Below are positions 33,981 to 39,807 of a DNA stretch of 39,807 nt, one piece after another (the first letter of the stretch is position 1; each line of letters starts with the position of its first letter). The notes beneath the pieces are model-generated. The model made no database searches. It was not told where the DNA came from and was given only the letters and a program-made list of their open reading frames with translations. Source of the DNA: an uncultured Bacilli bacterium (GTDB lineage Bacteria; Bacillota_I; Bacilli_A; RF39; UBA660); the NCBI GenBank assembly GCA_934148535.1, contig CAKPDF010000012.1:1-39807 (forward strand), written 5' to 3'. Position numbers and translations under genes: made by a program.

Positions 33981-34757
33981 ATGCATATTATGAAATTAAA
34001 AGAAGAATATTTCAATTATATAAAATTTGGAACTAAAACATATGAAATAAGATTAAATGATGAAAAAAGGCAAAAGATAAAAATAGGTGATTATATTGAA
34101 TTCCAAAAAGAACCATTAAAAGAAGAAAAGATAATATACAAAGTTGATGATTTGCTATATTTCAAAAACTTTGAAGAATTAATTAATAAAATAGATATAA
34201 CCTTATTAGCGTCTTCCAAAGAAACAAAAGAAGAACTATTAAAAACATTAAATAGTTTTTATAATGCTGAAGAACAAAAGAAATACGGTGTTGTTGCTAT
34301 TAAATTAGATAAAAGCAAATTATTTACTATTGAAAAATGTTTCCTTACAAATATATCTTCAAATAATAAAATATTTAATATTATTAAAAATGACTACGAT
34401 GACTTCAGCAAATGGTATAATAAATTATTAAAAAATAATGAAGAATGCTATTTCACAAAAGATAAAGATAGCATTATTAATTCTATTTTAATTTTAAAAG
34501 TTGGAGAAAATGATTCTCAACAAATAGAAGAAAAAAATGTATTAAAAATTAGAACATTTAATGTTATAGATAAAAATATGAAAATAGGTACATCATATAT
34601 GGAAATAATTAACTCAATAGCACGAGAAAAGAACATAAAAACAATTTATGTTACATGTAAAAAAGATAAAACAGATTTTATTAGTTTTATTAAACATAAT
34701 GGTTTTAATTTAAGTAAAGAAATAAAAGATGAAAGGATATATATTAAAAGAATATAA
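33981..34757 (+). CDS. ASCH domain fused to a GNAT-like domain
   Basis: A 258-residue two-domain protein. Residues 1-115 are an ASCH domain close to that at 32521 (IKFGTKTYEIRLNDEKRQKI, KKYGVVAIKL). Residues about 115-258 resemble an acetyltransferase of the GNAT type (ILILKVGEN strand, MEIINSIAREKNIKTIYVTC, FIKHNGFNLSKEIKDE), but the acetyl-CoA loop is poorly conserved. Its last base is the first base of the next gene. A role in sensing or modifying a nucleic-acid-linked substrate is speculation. Confidence 0.75.
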   Translation: MHIMKLKEEYFNYIKFGTKTYEIRLNDEKRQKIKIGDYIEFQKEPLKEEKIIYKVDDLLYFKNFEELINKIDITLLASSKETKEELLKTLNSFYNAEEQKKYGVVAIKLDKSKLFTIEKCFLTNISSNNKIFNIIKNDYDDFSKWYNKLLKNNEECYFTKDKDSIINSILILKVGENDSQQIEEKNVLKIRTFNVIDKNMKIGTSYMEIINSIAREKNIKTIYVTCKKDKTDFISFIKHNGFNLSKEIKDERIYIKRI

Positions 34758-35128
34758 TGAGTACAATATTAATGTCAATTAAGCCAGAATATGTAAAAAA
34801 AATATTTGATGGCACTAAAAAATATGAATATAGAAAAACAAAATGCAAAATTAAACCCACAAAAATAATTGTCTATACTTCCTCACCAATAAAAAAAGTT
34901 GTTGGTGAAATTATTATAGAAGATATATTATATGACAAAAAAGAAATCATTTGGGATAAAACAAAGGTATCAGGCGGAATAGAAAAGAAAAATTATGATA
35001 AATACTTTGAAAAAAAAGAAGACGCTATTGCTTACAAAATTAAAGAATATATAAAATATGATAGTCCTAAAGAATTAAGTGAATACAATATAAAATATGC
35101 ACCACAATCATACGTGTATATTAAATAA
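34757..35128 (+). CDS. ASCH-domain protein
   Basis: A 123-residue protein of another ASCH subgroup: LMSIKPEYVKKIFDGTKKYE, YRKTKCKIKPTKIIVYTSSP, KKVVGEIIIEDI. It ends with APQSYVYIK. The start overlaps the preceding stop by one base, so it is translated with the ASCH-GNAT protein. Confidence 0.8.
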   Translation: MSTILMSIKPEYVKKIFDGTKKYEYRKTKCKIKPTKIIVYTSSPIKKVVGEIIIEDILYDKKEIIWDKTKVSGGIEKKNYDKYFEKKEDAIAYKIKEYIKYDSPKELSEYNIKYAPQSYVYIK

Positions 35129-35325
35129 TTTTATTATAAAAGATTATTAGAGAATAAAGTGACATTTATGCTAATACATGATATAATTAGCATGATTTTG
35201 TTTGAAGAAAACTAACTTATATTTATAACGATTATGTGAAAAAAGAGAGGTAGTATGGGAAAAGAAAGATAATATTTAATTATTATTTTTAAAATTATAA
35301 ATTATTAAATAAAAAAATATATATG

Positions 35326-35353
35326 TTACTTGATAATAAAAAATTTCAAGTAA
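35326..35353. promoter_or_regulatory. 8-bp inverted repeat before the membrane protein gene
   Basis: TTACTTGA / TCAAGTAA separated by 12 nt, ending just before the AAAGG ribosome site of the gene at 35366. It could be an operator or a leader hairpin. The gap 35129-35365 also holds ATGCTAAT / ATTAGCAT at 35168-35193; no gene is seen in it. Confidence 0.4.
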
Positions 35354-35365
35354 AGAAAGGTGATT

Positions 35366-36160
35366 ATGAAATATATAAAAAAGATATTAAAAATATTATT
35401 ATTTTTACTTTTAGTAACAATAATTATAAGTTTTGTAATTGAAAATATGGTTGTAAATACTTTTTCTCAAGAAATACTTTCTAAAAAAATATCAGGATAT
35501 TTATTAGATGAAATCATTTATGATGTTGATATAAATAAATTAGAATTAATAGAGCAAAATATTAGAAAAAGTAGTAGTGCAAAAAATATTACATCTGAAT
35601 TTATAAATACATTAATAAAAAATATTTTAAATAACGAAGATAAAAAAATAAATATTGAAAAAGATGTAGACATATTAATATCTAAATATATGTCTAATCA
35701 AATACCAAATGAAAAGTTAAAAAGTATAAAAGAAGATGTAATAGAAGAAATGACTAATACAGAGCAAAATTTACAAAATAATTTATTATATAGTTTTGGA
35801 GACAATTATATAATAATTTTAACAATATATGATATAATTACTAATATTTATTTTAGGTTAATTATAACCGTTTTATGTATAATTAATCTAGTAATATTAT
35901 GTTGGTTAGAAAAATATGAAATATTAAAATCAATAAGAAACATTAGTATAATACTTACCATTGTCTTGATAATAATATTAATAATTATTAAGTTACTATC
36001 TAATTTTATCGATCAAAAATTAGCGGGTGGTTGGTTACAAGATATAAATGTAAATGCATTAATTATCTCTATTGTAATATTTGCTATTATTAGTGTCTTA
36101 TTAATTCTAATAAATAAAAATATAAAAGTTAAACAAGAAAAAGCTAAGGAGGAAATATGA
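35366..36160 (+). CDS. membrane protein of unknown function
   Basis: A 264-residue protein. ATG 35366 is preferred over GTG 35360 because AAAGGTGA lies just before it. An N-terminal membrane segment (about 7-27) is followed by a ~120-residue extracellular helical domain and three spans at about 155-178, 190-215 and 228-246, ending in a basic tail. The layout (signal anchor, external domain, three spans) is common in uncharacterised Bacillota proteins. Its stop overlaps an ATG (ATGA at 36157) with a strong AGGAGG, the start of a decayed gene. Confidence 0.7.
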   Translation: MKYIKKILKILLFLLLVTIIISFVIENMVVNTFSQEILSKKISGYLLDEIIYDVDINKLELIEQNIRKSSSAKNITSEFINTLIKNILNNEDKKINIEKDVDILISKYMSNQIPNEKLKSIKEDVIEEMTNTEQNLQNNLLYSFGDNYIIILTIYDIITNIYFRLIITVLCIINLVILCWLEKYEILKSIRNISIILTIVLIIILIIIKLLSNFIDQKLAGGWLQDINVNALIISIVIFAIISVLLILINKNIKVKQEKAKEEI

Positions 36161-36354
36161 AAAAAAGAAGTAACAATTAAATCTGGTGCTGCTGAAATTT
36201 AACTTTTATGTCGACAACTGGAGATGCTAAAGAAGCAACTGAAGCAATAACTGAATTTGAAAAATATAGAATAATCAAAGCTCAAATATATATTAGTGAT
36301 TTTGACAAATATATAAATGAACTTGAAGAATTAGACCTTTCTGATAAAAATTAA
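36157..36354 (+). pseudogene. frameshifted small gene coupled to the membrane protein gene
   Basis: ATG 36157 has a strong ribosome site but stops after 7 codons. Removing one A from the A7 run at 36160 and adding one T at the TTT before 36204 restores an open frame of about 64 codons: MKK, EVTIKSGAAEI, then LTFMSTTGDAKEATEAITEF and IISDFDKYINELEELDL-type helices. Two compensating homopolymer indels mean decay or sequencing error. Without repair, an internal ATG at 36208 would give 48 residues. Confidence 0.5.
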
Positions 36355-36575
36355 TATTTAGAATTTTGAAGAATTGTAAGGTTAGAATTTGAAGTAAATG
36401 AAATAGTATTTTTATCTTTTAAGTAAAATGAAAAATTAATAGATTATAAATTATTATATAAAACTAATAAAGAAGAAAAATTTGAAATTTAATTGATATT
36501 TGTAAATATCAATTAGATATACTTAACAATGCGGAAAAAATTAAATTAACAAAAGAAAGTAAAAATAGTAATTAA
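36355..36575 (+). pseudogene. decayed gene remnant
   Basis: Coding-like stretches are broken by a TGA, a TAA and a frameshift: VRLEFEVNEIVFLSFK, stop, NEKLIDYKLLYKTNKEEKFE, shift at the 36491-36514 inverted repeat, DICKYQLDILNNAEKIKLTK. No intact start or family was recognised. Confidence 0.4.
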
Positions 36576-36604
36576 AGATGCGTAGTAAAGAAAAAATAAC
36601 AAAA

Positions 36605-36652
36605 TGTAATTTGAAACTAAAAAGTTAGCAAGTGTATTTCACTTAAATTACA
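36605..36652. other. nested inverted repeats of unknown role
   Basis: TGTAATTT (36605-36612) pairs with AAATTACA (36645-36652), and inside it AAGTG / CACTT forms a second hairpin around TATTT at 36630-36644. It lies about 65 bases before the kinase-like gene; no ORF uses this stretch. Confidence 0.35.
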
Positions 36653-36717
36653 GGTTATTTAAATGTCAACGATTAATTATGTATAATATAGACATTACAA
36701 AAAGAGTTGGTGATGAT

Positions 36718-37521
36718 ATGAAAGTAATTAAAGCTGAAACCATTGAAAATATAAATTTAGAAAATTTAGAATTATTAAGTGAACAAGGTTCAGAATTTAC
36801 AGTTTATAATGATAATGATAAAGTATATAAGATATTTAAACCTAATTATAAATTAGATCATAAAAATAATTATGAATTAATTTACTTATCATCTATTAAA
36901 ACATCAAGGATATTAATGCCTAAATCCTTAATAACTAAAAATGGAAAATTAATTGGATATTCGATGGAATATATAAAAAATTCTAGTAATGTATTAAATG
37001 ACAAAATGAAAAATTTTATTAATGAATTAATTGCTATTACAAAAGATATAGAATTATTAAGCAAATTAAATGTTAGAATCATAGATATAAATAAAAATAA
37101 TGTAGTTTATAATGGTAGGTTATATATAATTGATCCAGGAAATTATTATATAAATTATATAGATGATTTATTAGTTTATCTAGAATGTAAAGAACCTAAC
37201 AAAAAGGAACTTACTGAACAAGAAAAGAAAAATATCATAAAATTATGGAATTATAATAAATTTAATAGATTGATAGAAGAATTATTATTCATGGGTGATG
37301 AAAAACTTGATTTTTATTTGTTAAGAAAAGTAATTGAATTTTTCAAACAAGAAAAGCAAGATAATAATTTGATTTCAGATATAAAAATTTTACAAAAGTA
37401 TTTTGATTCGGAACTTTCAGTAAAAGAGTCGATTAATAAATTTGTTAAGGAATATATTAAAATTGATGACAATGAAAGAAAGTTAATTATTTCCTTATAT
37501 AAAAAAAGAAATAGAATTTAA
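36718..37521 (+). CDS. protein-kinase-like fold protein, possibly degenerate
   Basis: A 267-residue protein; ATG 36718 has GGTGAT upstream, and an earlier in-frame ATG at 36679 has none. The N-lobe shows FTVYNDNDKVYKIFK (a strand pair with the VAIK-like Lys) and a hinge SMEYI. The C-lobe shows VRIIDINKNNVVYNGRLYII, with D-x4-N at the catalytic loop (Asp-Ile-Asn, not His-Arg-Asp), and IDPGNY in place of DFG. The glycine-rich loop is missing. It may be a small atypical kinase or a pseudokinase. The gene has its own terminator. Confidence 0.65.
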   Translation: MKVIKAETIENINLENLELLSEQGSEFTVYNDNDKVYKIFKPNYKLDHKNNYELIYLSSIKTSRILMPKSLITKNGKLIGYSMEYIKNSSNVLNDKMKNFINELIAITKDIELLSKLNVRIIDINKNNVVYNGRLYIIDPGNYYINYIDDLLVYLECKEPNKKELTEQEKKNIIKLWNYNKFNRLIEELLFMGDEKLDFYLLRKVIEFFKQEKQDNNLISDIKILQKYFDSELSVKESINKFVKEYIKIDDNERKLIISLYKKRNRI

Positions 37522-37573
37522 AGATATTTTAAACCTCTTACCGAATAAATAAAAAAATATCAATCAGTAATCG

Positions 37574-37597
37574 GATAGATGCAAAATCTATCTTTTT
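37574..37597 (+). terminator. terminator of the kinase-like gene
   Basis: GATAGAT / ATCTATC with loop GCAAA, then TTTTT. Confidence 0.8.
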
Positions 37598-37674
37598 ATG
37601 GTATAATTAAAAAGATTTATGACTTTAAAAATTTAATTAGAACAAACGAAAACGAGACTAATATTAATTGGTAA

Positions 37675-37857
37675 GTGAGAAATAATGAAATAAAAGAAGG
37701 TGACACACATACCATTGTTTTATTATTACGTAGAGGAAAAAATAGATTAACAGTAGATTGGACTTTAAAATATACAAATGTTTCTATTAATATTTCAACT
37801 TATGAATTACAAGAAGAATTGCCAAAAGAATTATTAGATGCATTACCAGCAGAATAA
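37675..37857 (+). CDS. small hypothetical protein or 3' part of a gene interrupted by TAA
   Basis: A 60-residue open stretch starting at GTG 37675, directly after an in-frame TAA, without a proper ribosome site. It includes HTIVLLLRRGKNRLTVDWTL and ends ELPKELLDALPAE. The bases around its start (ATTAATTGGTAAGTGAGAAA) recur with few changes at 38789. The frame is also open upstream of the TAA to 37579. It may be a real small gene or the tail of a broken one. Confidence 0.4.
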   Translation: MRNNEIKEGDTHTIVLLLRRGKNRLTVDWTLKYTNVSINISTYELQEELPKELLDALPAE

Positions 37858-37898
37858 GAGATAAATTTGTATTTGAATGTAGAAGAAGGTGAAAAATA

Positions 37899-38696
37899 AT
37901 GAAGTCATATGATAATACTATTAAATATTATGAGTTACTAATGTATTATGATGATACATCAAGGTATAAAAAATATAATTTACCTAGTGGATTCCATTTT
38001 GAATATTACAAACCAGGTGATGAAAAAGAATGGACTTTAATACATATTTCTTCCGGAGAATTCACGTCGATAGAAAAGGGGTTAAAACATTTTCATACTT
38101 TTTATGATCATTTTATAGATGAGTTAAATAGAAGATGTGTTTTCATAGTTGATGATAAAACTAGTGAAAAAGTTGGAACGGTTACGATATCATTACTTAA
38201 AGACTCAGAATATGGATATAATGCAACTGTGGATTGGTTAGCTATAAAAAGTGAATATCAAGGAATGGGACTTTCTAAACCTTTATTAACTAAAACAATA
38301 GAGCTTGCTAAAGAATTAGGGCATAAAAGCATATTACTACATACTCAAACCACAAGTTGGTTAGCAGCAAAGTTATATTTAGATTATGGTTTTGAAGTAT
38401 TAAATAAAGAAGAAACCGACGGATGGAATATTCTTAAAACTATAATCCATCATACAAAATTAATAGATTTTAATGATTTACCAAAAAAAGACATATATGA
38501 TGCTAGAAATGTTGAGATTAAAAGACAGTTAGATGAAAAATATGGCATTGATAACTATAATTATAGTGTTTGGTATAAAGAAGGAAATCATAAAGTGTAT
38601 GTTTATTATAATAATAATCCTTATGAATTTAATTATTTTATAGATGAAAATGATTTAAAATTAGTAGAAGTAAAAAATAAGAAATATAAAAGGTAG
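37899..38696 (+). CDS. GNAT-family acetyltransferase
   Basis: A 265-residue protein with a GNAT core at about residues 27-170: VGTVTISL strand, SEYQGMGLSKPLL (the Q/RxxGxG/A acetyl-CoA loop) and AAKLYLDYGFEVLNKE. The N-terminal ~25 and C-terminal ~85 residues (YSVWYKEGNHKVYVYYNNN) are extra; the tail may be a small added beta domain. Substrate unknown. GAAGGTGA lies before the ATG. Confidence 0.85.
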   Translation: MKSYDNTIKYYELLMYYDDTSRYKKYNLPSGFHFEYYKPGDEKEWTLIHISSGEFTSIEKGLKHFHTFYDHFIDELNRRCVFIVDDKTSEKVGTVTISLLKDSEYGYNATVDWLAIKSEYQGMGLSKPLLTKTIELAKELGHKSILLHTQTTSWLAAKLYLDYGFEVLNKEETDGWNILKTIIHHTKLIDFNDLPKKDIYDARNVEIKRQLDEKYGIDNYNYSVWYKEGNHKVYVYYNNNPYEFNYFIDENDLKLVEVKNKKYKR

Positions 38697-38709
38697 GAAG
38701 TAATAAATA

Positions 38710-38799
38710 ATGGATATGTATCAAAAAAGAAAAATCAGAGCAGAAAAGAGAAATAACAATCAAGAAGAAAAGTTAACTAAAGTCGGAATTAACTGGTAA
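38710..38799 (+). CDS. 29-residue basic peptide ORF
   Basis: ATG 38710 with AGGAAG upstream encodes MDMYQKRKIRAEKRNNNQEE and ends KVGINW before TAA 38797. The tail INW-stop and the following bases match the sequence before 37675. It is short and unconfirmed, but the arrangement repeats, which argues against chance. Confidence 0.4.
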   Translation: MDMYQKRKIRAEKRNNNQEEKLTKVGINW

Positions 38800-38855
38800 G
38801 TGGGGAATTATGAAAAAACACACTTGAATACTTGAAAATAAAAGGAATTTTTACT

Positions 38856-38886
38856 AAATGCTTTTTACATTTTGGGGCATTTTTTA
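38856..38886 (+). terminator. weak terminator-like hairpin
   Basis: AAATGC / GCATTT with a 15-nt loop, followed by T residues; a weak candidate end for the GNAT transcript. Confidence 0.35.
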
Positions 38887-38944
38887 ATAAATTTTAATTG
38901 ATAAGTGTATGACTTATGAAAAACTAAAGGAAAGGAGAGTATTG

Positions 38945-39807
38945 ATGGAAGATAATAAATTAATTATATATAAAAATAGTGCAGGTAATATTGTAGTAGA
39001 TGCTATTTATAAAGATGAAACTTTATGGTTATCACAAAAAGGAATGTCAAAAGTTTTCGATGTTGGAGTACCAGCAATATCAAAACATTTAAAAAATATA
39101 TTTGAAGAAAACGAATTAGATAAAAATTCAGTTGTTTCCAAAATGGAAATAACTGCACCTGACGGAAAAAACTATAATACTGAAGTTTATAGTCTTGATG
39201 CTATAATTGCTGTGGGTTATAGAATTAATTCTAAAAAAGCAACAGAATTTAGAATATGGGCAACAAGAATATTAAAAGAATATATGACCAAAGGTTTTGC
39301 TTTAAATGATGAACGTTTTATAAATGGAAATAAATATGATACGAAGTATTTTGATGAATTATTAGAACGAATCAAAACAATCAGAGTAAGTGAAAGAATG
39401 GCATACCAAAAAATCACTGATTTATTTATTGCAACAGCCACAGATTACAATCCAAAATCAGAAGACGCTTATACTTTCTTTAAAATAGTTCAAAATAAGT
39501 TGCATTATGCTATAAGTGGACATACTGCTGCCGAATTAATATATAGTAGAGCAAACTCAGATAAAGAACATATGGGACTAACTAATTGGAAAAATTCTCC
39601 TGATGGTTTAATATATAAATATGATGTAGTTATTGCAAAAAATTATTTAAACGAAGAAGAAATGAATAATTTAAAAGATTTAACAAATATGTTTTTAGTA
39701 TTTGCTGAAGATGAAGCAAAACAAAGACATGTTATGACAATGAAGGATTGGATAAATGCAACTGATGATTTATTAAAGTTTAGAAGAAAAGAAGTATTAA
39801 ATAATAG
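38945..39807 (+). CDS. RhuM-family protein, 3' end cut by window edge
   Basis: The frame starts at ATG 38945 after AAAGGAGAG and runs open to the last base, 287 complete codons. KDETLWLSQKGMSKVFDV, HLKNIFEENELDKNSVVSKM, YSLDAIIAVGYRINSKKATE and FRIWATRILKEYMTKGFALN are the family signature; RhuM proteins are usually about 330-345 residues. The N-terminal part resembles a Bro/KilA-type DNA-binding segment. RhuM genes are found on pathogenicity islands and near restriction or toxin loci; the activity is unproven. Its presence fits an accessory region continuing to the right. Confidence 0.9.
   Translation, partial: MEDNKLIIYKNSAGNIVVDAIYKDETLWLSQKGMSKVFDVGVPAISKHLKNIFEENELDKNSVVSKMEITAPDGKNYNTEVYSLDAIIAVGYRINSKKATEFRIWATRILKEYMTKGFALNDERFINGNKYDTKYFDELLERIKTIRVSERMAYQKITDLFIATATDYNPKSEDAYTFFKIVQNKLHYAISGHTAAELIYSRANSDKEHMGLTNWKNSPDGLIYKYDVVIAKNYLNEEEMNNLKDLTNMFLVFAEDEAKQRHVMTMKDWINATDDLLKFRRKEVLNN

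Noticed and set aside
1..39807. DGR template repeat and reverse transcriptase inside the window
   Set aside because: No second GC-rich near-copy and no reverse-transcriptase ORF was found on either strand; they must lie elsewhere if they exist.
1..39807. CRISPR arrays, tRNA or rRNA genes, complete insertion sequences
   Set aside because: No regularly spaced direct repeats, no tRNA-like T-arm motifs and no transposase with terminal repeats were seen. The 84-bp repeats are coding.

Overview
The window is a very AT-rich piece of a bacterial chromosome from a low-GC Gram-positive (Bacillota, Bacilli-like) endospore former. The evidence is gene content and order: sigK, dacB-spmA-spmB, prpC-prkC-rsgA-rpe, yqeG-yqeH and ybeY-dgkA-cdd-era-yqzL-recO all keep the arrangement known from Bacillus, while codon use is extremely A/T biased. 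TGA acts as a normal stop (for example at the dacB/spmA junction), so this is not a code-4 mollicute. An uncultured gut Bacilli lineage (RF39-like) would fit, but that is inference. No rRNA, tRNA, CRISPR array, complete insertion sequence or replication origin is visible.

Layout. 1-2090: three poorly known genes, one cut by the left edge and one resembling a fragment of an Rpn-type nuclease. 2116-9607: housekeeping genes, pyrH-pta-small membrane protein, then rlmN-prpC-prkC-rsgA-rpe. 9701-14563: a surface-protein operon with two exported proteins bearing SipW-type signal segments, a SipW-type signal peptidase with a long repeat-containing acidic N-terminus, and a large exported repeat protein. 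14591-15591 (minus strand): rpmB and sigK. 15683-19483: yqeG-yqeH and the spore genes dacB-spmA-spmB, with a small unlisted minus-strand ORF sharing the spmB terminator. 19771-22809: a second SipW-type surface locus. 22913-23833: an Rpn-family nuclease. 24008-26523: an ABC exporter and a VanZ-like protein. 26532-30526: ybeY-dgkA-cdd-era-yqzL-recO, a divergent PAP2 protein and rplS with its leader. 30547-32462: Nudix, HAD and lepB. 32471-39807: an accessory region with three ASCH-domain proteins, a deoxyribosyltransferase-like protein, TsaC, membrane and kinase-like proteins, decayed genes, a GNAT and a RhuM protein cut by the right edge.

The most striking part is 20344-22749. A promoter whose -10 overlaps a perfect 16-bp palindrome drives a small exported protein. 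It is followed by a 45-codon leader ORF containing a run of ten G. Only tract lengths equal to 10 modulo 3 leave the leader open up to its ATGA overlap with the next gene, which is the expected design of a phase-variable switch. That next gene encodes a 518-residue exported protein whose C-terminus carries a ~110-bp island of GC-rich, NNC-type codons ending in GVRP, unlike anything else in the window. This looks like the variable region of a diversity-generating retroelement whose template and reverse transcriptase lie outside the window. If both readings hold, one surface protein is switched on and off by slippage and retargeted by mutagenic retrohoming, with export probably depending on the SipW encoded 8 kb upstream.
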